Source: JAGIBJ01 sp032119595
Lineage (GTDB): Bacteria > Actinomycetota > Thermoleophilia > Solirubrobacterales > Solirubrobacteraceae
NCBI GenBank assembly: GCA_032119595.1
Contig: JAUMBQ010000001.1
Span: 1-64,000 of the forward strand
DNA: 64,000 nucleotides
Direction of reading: 5' to 3'
In this document: in pieces, positions 29,709-37,852 of the stretch
Numbering within the stretch: the stretch's first letter is position 1
Layout: each line of letters opens with the position of its first letter
Position numbers and translations under genes: made by a program
The notes under the pieces: model-generated
Database searches by the model: none
Seen by the model: only the letters and a program-made list of their open reading frames with translations
What the model was told of the DNA's origin: nothing

Positions 29709-32315
29709 GTGCGCAACGTCCGGAACGCCCCCTCCCGTCCGAACCCTGCTCGCTTCGTGAAGTCCTCCTCTCTCGGTCCGCTCATCGCGCTCTCCGCCCT
29801 TGCCGTCGCCCCGAGCGTCGCATTCGCGCAGGAGCCCTCAACGACGCCCGGGACGTCTTCTGTCGCGACGACGTCGGAGCCCGCTCCGGCGCTCACTTCG
29901 CCGCCGGCCACGTCCGTGCCGGAGTCCACGCCGCCCGCGGCGTCGACCCCGGACCCGGCTGGGTCGACGACCCCGCAGGCCGTCGACCCTGAGATCGACG
30001 AGACGACCGACGGCACCGAGAGCCCCAGCCAACGCCGCGAAGAGCGCCGCAAGGCCCGCGAGACGCAGGCCGAGCGCGATCCGAAGCCGACGGAGCAGGC
30101 GACCGACACCGAGCTGATCGACCCGGCGAACCTCACGGTCACCGCCGTTCCGAACTTCTTCATCGAAGACTTCGACATCCCGCCGTTCCTGCTGCCGATC
30201 TACCAGGCCGCCGGCTCTGAGTACGGCATCCGCTGGGAGGTCCTCGCTGCGATCAACCGCATCGAGACCAACTACGGCCGCAACCTCAACGTCTCGTCCG
30301 CGGGCGCCCTGGGCTGGATGCAGTTCATGCCCGCCACGTGGGAGATGTACGGCGTCGACGCCAACGACGACGGCGAGAAGGACCCCTTCAACCCGGCCGA
30401 CGCAATCTTCGCCGCCGCCCGGTATCTCAAGGCTGCCGAGGGCGACAAGGACCTGCGCAAGGCGGTCTTCGCCTACAACCACGCCGATTGGTACGTCGAC
30501 GACGTCCTCGAGGGTGCGCGCAACGTCGCGGCCATCCCGGACTCGCTCGTCTCCTCGCTCACCGCGCTGACGCAGGGCATCTTCCCGGTCGACGCGCCGG
30601 ATGCCGACATCGACTACGCCGGCAAGACCAAGTTCGACGCCAAGGGCGAGAAGGTCAAGGCCGGCGACAACGCCGCCGACCCCGTCAAGGGCAGCGACAG
30701 CCGCAACTCGATCGAGATCACGGCCGACGGCGGCAGCCGCGTCGTGGCCATCCAGGACGGCGTCGTGGAGAAAGTCGGCGAGACCAAGCGCCTCGGCCAG
30801 TTCGTGCGCCTGCGCGACTCCTACGGCAACCGGTACACGTACGCCCACCTCGGTGAGGTGCAGGACGAGGTTCCGGTCCCCAAGCCGATCAAGTCCAAAG
30901 AGGGCCTGAAGACCGACGACGAGGCGCACTCCGAGAGCAGCGACGACGACGCGACTCCGACGACCCCCGCCACCGCTGGGGCACAGACCGACCTTCCGGT
31001 CGGCACCACGCCTGCGGCCGCACCGAGCCCGGTGGCCCCCGAGGTCCCGACCGAGACGGCCACGCCGGCCACCGAGACCGACCAGCCGGTCGCAACGACG
31101 GTCGACCCTGCGGTCAACACGACGCCGACGGCCGCCGAAGAAGCCGCTGAGGTTGCCCCGGTCAAGGGCCGCGAGCGTCTGTCGGCCAAGACGGCTGAGA
31201 AGACCGCCAAGAGCGAGGCCGAGACGCCGCGCCGCATCCGCTTCCGCGCCCGCGATGCTTCGGAGTCGGTCAACACCGCCCCCGAGCCGCTCGACGGCGA
31301 GGCAACCCGCCTGTACGCCCACCCGAGCCTCCCGGACGCGTACGCGGCCGGCGGCGAAGAGCAGCTGAACCCGTCCGCGACGGACGAGCCCGGCAAGGCT
31401 CCCGTCGGCGAACTCAGCGACTACTTCTCGATCGACTACGGCCTCAAGGCCACCGACGTCAACCTCAAGAAGCTCAAGGCGGGCCAGGCGGTCATCGCCG
31501 GCACCGTGCTCGGCAAGACCAAGCTCGCCCTCGACGGTGAGGGCCCCTCGAAGGTCACCTTCGAGATCCGCCCGGCCGGCAAGAAGGCTCCGCGGATCGA
31601 CCCGCAGCCGATCCTTGATGGCTGGCGCCAGTCCGACAAGACCGACTTCCTCGCCGCGCAGGCCAAGAAGGCCGTCAAGGCCGGCGAAGCCGACGACACC
31701 GCCACGGTTGGCCAGATCTTGCTCATGAGCAAGGCCGAGCTGACCGAGCGCGTCCTGCAGGACAAGCGCATCACGATCTACGAGGGCGGCCGCAACGACA
31801 TCAAGGGCGGCATCATCGACCGGCGCATCCTCGCGCTGCTCGAAGTGCTCGCGACGAAGGGCGTCGAGCCCACCGTCACGAGCCTGCGCTCCGGCCATGG
31901 CCTGATGACGAGCTCCGGCAACGTCTCCCAGCACACCACCGGCACCGCCGTCGACATCGCCACCGCGTATGGCTCGGTCATCACGCCGGCCACGCAGGGC
32001 CCGGGCTCGATCACCGACCGCGCCGTGCGGGAGATCCTCGAGCTCCAGGGCAACATGAAGCCCGACCAGATCATCACCCTCATGAAGTACGAGGGCGAAG
32101 ACAACACCCTCGCGATGGGCGACCACGACGACCACATCCACGTCGGCTACCGCCCCACCACGGGCGTGAACGGCAAGCAGCTCGAGCAGCTGCTCAAGCC
32201 GGGCCAGTGGGACGCACTCGTCAACCAGCTCTCGACGCTCAAGGTGCCGAACGTCTCTGCGAAGCCGAGCGAATACTCGGTCTCCGTCGAGAAGGCCGAC
32301 AAGAACTCCAAGTAA
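29709..32315 (+). CDS. Multidomain peptidoglycan hydrolase: lytic transglycosylase, split LytM/M23-like and M15-like peptidase domains
   Basis: A large exported protein of 868 residues from GTG 29709, chosen because it gives a signal peptide (ALSALAVAPSVAFA); the frame is open to 29568. Domains: a lytic transglycosylase at about 156-270 with AAINRIETNYGRN (catalytic Glu), SSAGALGWMQFMPATWEMYG and AVFAYNHADWYV; an M23-like beta core at 334-388 (VVAIQDGVVEKVG, RYTYAHLGEV) that seems to resume near 575 with KAGQAVIAGTVLGK and VTFEIRPAG, split by a Pro/Thr-rich insert of about 190 residues; and an M15-like D,D-carboxypeptidase domain at about 696-820 with SGHGLMT, QHTTGTAVDIA and DHDDHIHVGY. The M23 part lacks a clear HxxxD site and has YAHLG instead of HxH, so it may be inactive. 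Confidence 0.85.
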   Translation: MRNVRNAPSRPNPARFVKSSSLGPLIALSALAVAPSVAFAQEPSTTPGTSSVATTSEPAPALTSPPATSVPESTPPAASTPDPAGSTTPQAVDPEIDETTDGTESPSQRREERRKARETQAERDPKPTEQATDTELIDPANLTVTAVPNFFIEDFDIPPFLLPIYQAAGSEYGIRWEVLAAINRIETNYGRNLNVSSAGALGWMQFMPATWEMYGVDANDDGEKDPFNPADAIFAAARYLKAAEGDKDLRKAVFAYNHADWYVDDVLEGARNVAAIPDSLVSSLTALTQGIFPVDAPDADIDYAGKTKFDAKGEKVKAGDNAADPVKGSDSRNSIEITADGGSRVVAIQDGVVEKVGETKRLGQFVRLRDSYGNRYTYAHLGEVQDEVPVPKPIKSKEGLKTDDEAHSESSDDDATPTTPATAGAQTDLPVGTTPAAAPSPVAPEVPTETATPATETDQPVATTVDPAVNTTPTAAEEAAEVAPVKGRERLSAKTAEKTAKSEAETPRRIRFRARDASESVNTAPEPLDGEATRLYAHPSLPDAYAAGGEEQLNPSATDEPGKAPVGELSDYFSIDYGLKATDVNLKKLKAGQAVIAGTVLGKTKLALDGEGPSKVTFEIRPAGKKAPRIDPQPILDGWRQSDKTDFLAAQAKKAVKAGEADDTATVGQILLMSKAELTERVLQDKRITIYEGGRNDIKGGIIDRRILALLEVLATKGVEPTVTSLRSGHGLMTSSGNVSQHTTGTAVDIATAYGSVITPATQGPGSITDRAVREILELQGNMKPDQIITLMKYEGEDNTLAMGDHDDHIHVGYRPTTGVNGKQLEQLLKPGQWDALVNQLSTLKVPNVSAKPSEYSVSVEKADKNSK

Positions 32316-32355
32316 TCCAGGCGGCTGCGCCCCGCGCAGCCACCTTCGAGACCAC

Positions 32356-32391
32356 GAGGTGGGATTCGGGCGCAAGCCCGGGTCCCACCTC
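32356..32391. terminator. Bidirectional hairpin between convergent genes
   Basis: GAGGTGGGA, then an inner stem CGGGC-GCAA-GCCCG, then TCCCACCTC followed by TTCTCGTT. It is 40 bp after the hydrolase stop and about 60 bp from the sirtuin stop, so it probably serves both. Confidence 0.75.
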
Positions 32392-32452
32392 TTCTCGTTG
32401 AGCGGTCGGTTCTCGTTAAGACGTCCGGTCGTCGGGCCGAGCCGCGGCCCAG

Positions 32453-33226
32453 TTACAGCGCAGCGATCACGCCGTCGAGTTCGTCGACGACGTCGCCGCT
32501 GAGCTTGACCGTCGCGAGGTCGTCGTAGGGTGTCCCGCCCTGCGTCACGAGCACGAGGTCTCCCCCGTGCCGCAGCACGATGCCCGGGAGTCCCGCGACG
32601 GGATGCACCTCCAGCGAGCTGCCGATCACGATGATCAGGTCGGCCTGCTCGCAGAGGTCGTGGGCGCGCTCGACCTCGGCCACCGGCAGCATCTCGCCAA
32701 ACAGCACGACGTTTGGCTTGAACGGCTCACCGCAGTCGCATCGCGGCACGCCATCTTCTGCCGCGTCGATCGCCGCGGTGAGCGGCTCGTAGTCGATCCT
32801 CGCGCCGCATCGCATGCACTCCCCGAACGCGATCGATCCGTGCATCTCGATCACATCGCGGGCGCCACCTTTGTGGTGGAGGCGGTCGATGTTCTGCGTG
32901 ATCACGGCGTCGATCAGCCCTCGGCGCTCCAGCTCGGCGACGGCCCGATGCGCGTCGTTGGGCTCTGCCGGCCCGAGAATGTGAAAGCGGTGGGCATAGA
33001 ACGACCAGAACCGCTCGGGGTCGTCGCGCCACACGTCGATATGGGCAACCTCCATCGGGTTGACGTTCGCCCAGATTCCGGTCGCTGGAGTGCGGAAATC
33101 CGGAATACCCGAAGGCACGGAGATTCCGGCACCAGTCAGGACCACTGCGCGCTCTGCTGCACTGAGCAGACGAGCGACGGCGCGTTGCGCGTCAGTAGAG
33201 GCGGAGGCATCTCGGTGTGGCGACAT
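32453..33226 (-). CDS. cobB: NAD-dependent protein deacylase (Sir2 family)
   Basis: A 257-residue sirtuin that removes acyl groups from lysines with NAD. Motifs are complete: GAGISVPSGIPDFR in the NAD-binding fold, TQNIDRLHHKGG, the catalytic histidine in EMHGS, the zinc-binding cysteines CMRC...CDC, and GSSLEVHPVAGLP. In this organism it could deacetylate acyl-CoA synthetases, but nothing here shows the target. ATG 33226 is preferred over 33238. It is divergent from the first GGDEF gene with about 130 bp between them. Confidence 0.93.
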   Translation of the reverse strand: MSPHRDASASTDAQRAVARLLSAAERAVVLTGAGISVPSGIPDFRTPATGIWANVNPMEVAHIDVWRDDPERFWSFYAHRFHILGPAEPNDAHRAVAELERRGLIDAVITQNIDRLHHKGGARDVIEMHGSIAFGECMRCGARIDYEPLTAAIDAAEDGVPRCDCGEPFKPNVVLFGEMLPVAEVERAHDLCEQADLIIVIGSSLEVHPVAGLPGIVLRHGGDLVLVTQGGTPYDDLATVKLSGDVVDELDGVIAAL

Positions 33227-33355
33227 CGGAGTCCGCACGCTAGTACGTGTGCCTCACCAGCGCCCAAGCTGCGCAATACTGCACAGTTGTCCACCGGAGC
33301 CCCCTCCACCGGATTTTGACTCATTGTCCCGGCCCTCTGGCCGACTTCTCGTCTG

Positions 33356-35569
33356 ATGGCATTCCCGCACATCCGTCCGGTCACGCCCCCTGGCAGCCCG
33401 GTCGCGACCACGAACACGACTCGGCGTGGCAGCCTGGGTCCCGTGGAAGGCGAATCCACCATCATCGGCCGCAGGGATGTGGCTGTCGTCCCGTGGGTCA
33501 CCATTGCGATGGTGGCTGTGGCCGTGGCGGCGAGTACAGCCCTGCGCCCCGACGGCGATGTCTCTGACGCCCTCGTTATCGGCGCAGCCCTGGCCTACGC
33601 GACCTTCGCCGGCGTGCTCGCCACGCTGCAAGACAGGCCGTACATGATCCGGCTGGCGGGCTCGCTTCCCGTCTACCTCTTCGGCAGCCTGCTGCTGGTC
33701 GGGCTGCTCGCTACCTTCGGCGTACTCGACCAAGGCATAGGCACCGTCTTCTTCGCCCCGATCGTGCAGGTCGCCGCGTACCTCGGGCTGATTCTGCCCG
33801 CGCGCTGGTCGCGTGGCGCGGTGGTCGCGCTGCTCAGCACCGTCGGCGGGGTGCATGCACTCAACCCGGCCGCCGGCACGAAAGACCTCGTCACCATGCT
33901 CGGGCTCGTCTTCGCGGCGTGGATGGTCGGCGTGCTGTGCCACTCGGCGCATGGCCGCGCCGCGCGGATCGCGCTGATGCTGTCGCGCAGCGACGTCCTC
34001 ACCCGCACGCTGAACCGCCGCGGCTTCTTCGATCAGTTCGATGCCGAGATCGCCTCCGCGCGATCCGCTGGGGAAGGCATCGCCCTTCTGATCATCGACC
34101 TCGACAATTTCAAGGCGGTCAACGACGAACGTGGCCACGCGGCGGGCGACCAGCTCCTCGGGTGGGTCGGCGCCACCATCCCGACCATCCTTCCTCCACG
34201 CGCCGCTCTGGGCCGCCTCGGCGGCGACGAGTTCGGGATCGTGCTGCCCGGCACCACCCGCGACGAGGCCAACCAGATTGCCGCGAAGCTCGTCGAGATC
34301 CTCGCCCCCGAGATCGGCGCGTCGGTGGGCGTTGCCACCTCGCAGGACCCCGAGACCACGGCCGACGACTACCTGCGTGTCGCCGACGCCGCGCTGTACG
34401 CGTGCAAGACCACGGACGGCCTGCAGATCCAGTCGCTCGTGGCTGGCAGCGCCCGCGCGCTCGACCACGACTCCCGTCCGGTTCGCCCGCCGTCCCTGAC
34501 GTACGCCAGACTCCTCGCCGCTGGCGGCCCGCCGGATCGCCCCGCCCAAGGCATCCACTTCGGCTGGCTGCTGCGCGGCGGCTTCTGGGTCGTTGGCGTC
34601 TCGGGCGCCGTCATCGCCGGAGGCATCGCGATCAGGGGACCCGAGAACATCTGGGGCGAACTCATCGTGCTCCTCGCCCTCCCCTGGGTCCTGGCCAACC
34701 TCGCGCTCGGTTGGATCAACTTCGGCACCGCCGAAGTCCTCGGTCGCAAGATCCTCGTCGCGCGGCTGGCCTCGACCATGCTCGTCGGCCTCGGGATCTC
34801 GTTCGCGATGCTCGCCGACGGCGGAATCACCGCGCCGATCGTCGCCGGTCTTTATCTCAAAGTGCTGTTCGACGCCTCGGTGCTCGCCAAGCGCGAAGCG
34901 CGCGAGACGGCGCTGCTGACCGTCGCGTGGTGGCTATTCGCCGTCGCACTCAGCCCCCAGCGGGAACTCTGGGTCGTGCCGTACCAGCTCACCCTGTTTG
35001 CCGTCTCCTATGGCCTTGGCATGGTCGGCCGCCGCGCCTTCACCGATGCGATCAGCGCGCGGCTGCGCCTGGCCCACACCGACCCGCTCACCGGCCTGCG
35101 CAACCGCCCCGGTTTCGAGCAGGGCGCGCAGCGTGCCTTCGCCGCCGCCCAGGACGAGGGGCGCCCCTTCGCCGTCATCGCGTTCGACCTGGACGACTTC
35201 AAGGCCGTCAACGACACGCGTGGTCACGCCGCGGGCGACGACCTCCTCCAGCAGGTGGGCGACATCACCAAGGACACGCTGCCCTCGGCCTACAGCGTCG
35301 GTCGATTGGGCGGCGACGAGTTCGTCGCCGCCGTCCCAGCCGGCTCTGTGGAGGAGGCCGGCGCGCTGGCCACCGCCCTGGCCGCGCGGCTGAAGCCGCT
35401 CGTCGGTGCGTCGATCGGCTGCGCGGTCTACCCCGCCGATGGCGCCGACCTCGAAGCCCTGCTGCGCTGCGCCGACCATCACTCCTACTCCGCGAAGCCC
35501 GGACGCACCCGACACAGCCCGCTGGCGATCGCCAGTGACGACGCAGACTCCGGCATCGCCGCCGCGTGA
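33356..35569 (+). CDS. Membrane protein with two GGDEF domains, paralogue 1
   Basis: A 737-residue protein built as TM block-GGDEF-TM block-GGDEF. After IIGRRDVAVVPW come about six helices (32-195); GGDEF1 runs about 205-370 with IIDLDNFKAVNDERGHAAGD and the active loop GGDEF at 289-293. A second block of about six helices (400-560, starting HFGWLLRGGFWVV) is followed by GGDEF2 with AFDLDDFKAVNDTRGHAAGD and GGDEF at 652-656. Both sites are consensus, so both could make cyclic di-GMP from two GTP. No RxxD product-inhibition site lies five residues before either loop. It is the first of five tandem paralogues; the next start is only 7 bp after its stop. Confidence 0.93.
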   Translation: MAFPHIRPVTPPGSPVATTNTTRRGSLGPVEGESTIIGRRDVAVVPWVTIAMVAVAVAASTALRPDGDVSDALVIGAALAYATFAGVLATLQDRPYMIRLAGSLPVYLFGSLLLVGLLATFGVLDQGIGTVFFAPIVQVAAYLGLILPARWSRGAVVALLSTVGGVHALNPAAGTKDLVTMLGLVFAAWMVGVLCHSAHGRAARIALMLSRSDVLTRTLNRRGFFDQFDAEIASARSAGEGIALLIIDLDNFKAVNDERGHAAGDQLLGWVGATIPTILPPRAALGRLGGDEFGIVLPGTTRDEANQIAAKLVEILAPEIGASVGVATSQDPETTADDYLRVADAALYACKTTDGLQIQSLVAGSARALDHDSRPVRPPSLTYARLLAAGGPPDRPAQGIHFGWLLRGGFWVVGVSGAVIAGGIAIRGPENIWGELIVLLALPWVLANLALGWINFGTAEVLGRKILVARLASTMLVGLGISFAMLADGGITAPIVAGLYLKVLFDASVLAKREARETALLTVAWWLFAVALSPQRELWVVPYQLTLFAVSYGLGMVGRRAFTDAISARLRLAHTDPLTGLRNRPGFEQGAQRAFAAAQDEGRPFAVIAFDLDDFKAVNDTRGHAAGDDLLQQVGDITKDTLPSAYSVGRLGGDEFVAAVPAGSVEEAGALATALAARLKPLVGASIGCAVYPADGADLEALLRCADHHSYSAKPGRTRHSPLAIASDDADSGIAAA

Positions 35570-35576
35570 TCCGCCT

Positions 35577-37757
35577 GTGACGCCCCCAACCTCCGCGCGC
35601 GCCGCGGCACCAACCGGTGGCAGCATCGGGGACGCTCCGGGAGCGCGCTCCGGAGACGTGATTCAGCCCGAGCCGATCCTCGGACGGCGCGACGTCGCCC
35701 TCGTGCCGTGGGTCGTCGTCGCGGCGGTCGCGATCGCCGTCGCGATCTCCGAGGTCTTGCGCGCCCCCGACGGCGACCTGCTCCTCCCCACGCTCGGTGG
35801 CGCCGTGGCGGTCGTCCTGCTCGGCGGCGGGCTGACGCTCATGATCGACCGCCCGGCGTTCGTCGTGCTGCGCAGCAGCCTGGTCGTCTACACGCTGGGC
35901 TCCCTGGGCCTCATCGCCACGTTGGCGACGCACGCGGCCTTCACCCTCGGGCTCGAGAGCGTCGCGTTCACCTCGCTCGTGCTTCACGCCGCCTACATCG
36001 GGCTTGTCCTGCCGCGCCGGTGGTCCGGCACGTTCATGCTGCTGATGCTCGCTGCAGCCGTGGGCGTTCAGGCTTCCGAGCCGCGGGCCGACCTACTCGA
36101 CGGACTGAGCGTCGCTGGACTCATCCCCTCCGGCTGGGCGATCGGCGTCCTCTCTGGCGCGGCCCACCGGCGTGCAGAGCGTGTCGCGCGCCGGCTCACC
36201 CGCTGCGATCTCCTCACCGCCACGCTGAACCGGCGCGGCTTCATCGACGAACTCGAAGCGATCGTCCACGACTCCGGCGCGTTCCACCAGCCAGTCGCCG
36301 TGATGATCCTCGATCTCGACGGTTTCAAACGAGTCAACACCGAGCGCGGCAACGCGGGCGGCGATGAGGTGCTCGCGTGGGTCGGTGGCGTGCTCGGCGG
36401 CATGCTCCCCGAACACGTCGCCGCTGGCCGCCTGGGGAGCGACGAGTTTGCCGTCGCGCTGCTCGGCCAGCCACGCGAGGCCGCCACGGCCCTCGCCGAG
36501 TCGATCCGGGACGCTATCGCCCAGCGCCATCCGGTCTCGGTCGGGGTCGCCACGAGCGATGACGGGATGGTGTCGGCGATCGACCTCTTGCGCGTCGCGG
36601 ATGCCGCCATGCGGCAGGCGAAGGCCGACCCTGAACGCAAGGTCCAGTCCCTCATCGCAGGCGGCTTTCGCCGAGTAGGGGTGAACGACCGCGTCGTCGT
36701 TCACTCCACACCGTCCATCACCTACGACGAACTGCGCGCGATGGGTGGACGCCCGAGCCGCCCGCAGGGCGGGGTGGTGTTTGGTTGGCTGATCCGAGGC
36801 GGCTTCGCTGTCATCGGCGCGTCCGGTCTCGTCGTCGTCGCGGTCACGATTGCGACCGGCGGCGATGGTTTTTGGGACCAAGTGATCAAGTACGCCGGGC
36901 CGCCGTGGGTCTTGGCGAACTTCGCGATCGCCGCACTGAACTCGGGCAACCTCGCCGCGTCAGGCCTGCAATTCCGCGTCATCTTCACGCTCGCGAACAT
37001 GCTGCTTGGCGCCGGGATCGGCGCGGCCGCCCTGTCTGCAGGCAATGGCATCGCCGCCCCGATCATCGCCGGCCTCTACCTCAAGGTGGTCTTCGACTCG
37101 TCGATCGGCACCGTCAAGCAAGCCAGGATCACGCTGGCCACGATCACAGGCTGGTGGGTGCTCACCGCTGCGCTCGGCCCCGCCGATGCGCTGTGGGCCG
37201 CCCCGCTCGGGCTCGCCCTGCTCGGGTCGGCCTACGCCCTCGGCGCGATCAGCCGGTCAGCGCTTGCCGACACCACGGCGCAGTGGGTTCGTCTCGCGCA
37301 CACCGACGTCCTCACCGGGCTTTCGAACCGCAGTGGATTCGAGGACGACAGCGCCGAGGCGCTCGAGCTCGCCCACTCCGCAGGCAAGCGCGTTGCAGTC
37401 CTCGCGATCGACCTCGACGGCTTCAAGCAGATCAACGAGACCGCTGGGCCGGCCGCAGGCGACGTGGTCCTGCAGCGTGTCGCTGAGGTCCTGCGCACGG
37501 TGCTGCCGGACGCCGCCGCAGCCGGCCGCCTCGGCGGTGACGAGTTCGTCGCCGCCGTGCCGATCCGCCGCCTGGAGGACGCCGACCCGCTCGTCGTGAG
37601 CATCGAACGGGCCGTCGGCGGCATCCTTTCGGCCTCAGTGGGGTGCGCCGTATATCCGGATGACGGTGGCCACGTCGAGGCGCTGGTCCGGGTGGCCGAC
37701 CTCCGATGCCGAGCGGCCAAGGCGACGAAGGCTCCGCCGACGGCCCACGATGCTTGA
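35577..37757 (+). CDS. Membrane protein with two GGDEF domains, paralogue 2 (partly degenerate)
   Basis: A 726-residue paralogue with the same layout and the conserved ILGRRDVALVPW motif before the first membrane block. GTG 35577, 7 bp after the previous stop, is preferred; the frame is open upstream inside paralogue 1. The first domain has GSDEF at 287-291 (Gly to Ser in the active loop) and DLDGFKRVNTERGNAGGD with ND and GH replaced, so it is probably inactive. The second has GGDEF at 653-657, but its metal-site segment is DLDGFKQINETAGPAAGD with ND and GH changed, so its activity is uncertain. This suggests drift to a regulatory or GTP-sensing role. Confidence 0.88.
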   Translation: MTPPTSARAAAPTGGSIGDAPGARSGDVIQPEPILGRRDVALVPWVVVAAVAIAVAISEVLRAPDGDLLLPTLGGAVAVVLLGGGLTLMIDRPAFVVLRSSLVVYTLGSLGLIATLATHAAFTLGLESVAFTSLVLHAAYIGLVLPRRWSGTFMLLMLAAAVGVQASEPRADLLDGLSVAGLIPSGWAIGVLSGAAHRRAERVARRLTRCDLLTATLNRRGFIDELEAIVHDSGAFHQPVAVMILDLDGFKRVNTERGNAGGDEVLAWVGGVLGGMLPEHVAAGRLGSDEFAVALLGQPREAATALAESIRDAIAQRHPVSVGVATSDDGMVSAIDLLRVADAAMRQAKADPERKVQSLIAGGFRRVGVNDRVVVHSTPSITYDELRAMGGRPSRPQGGVVFGWLIRGGFAVIGASGLVVVAVTIATGGDGFWDQVIKYAGPPWVLANFAIAALNSGNLAASGLQFRVIFTLANMLLGAGIGAAALSAGNGIAAPIIAGLYLKVVFDSSIGTVKQARITLATITGWWVLTAALGPADALWAAPLGLALLGSAYALGAISRSALADTTAQWVRLAHTDVLTGLSNRSGFEDDSAEALELAHSAGKRVAVLAIDLDGFKQINETAGPAAGDVVLQRVAEVLRTVLPDAAAAGRLGGDEFVAAVPIRRLEDADPLVVSIERAVGGILSASVGCAVYPDDGGHVEALVRVADLRCRAAKATKAPPTAHDA

Positions 37758-37852
37758 CGCACCTCCAATGCCGTTCGCGGGACGCACCGCGACCCAGCTG
37801 AACGCCGACGCGCGCCTCAGCCCGACCGCTGTCATGCCGATGGTGTGAGTCG

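Noticed and set aside
33240..33356. Cyclic di-GMP riboswitch upstream of the GGDEF array
   Set aside because: I looked for the conserved GEMM-type core and did not find it in this short gap or before the other paralogues.
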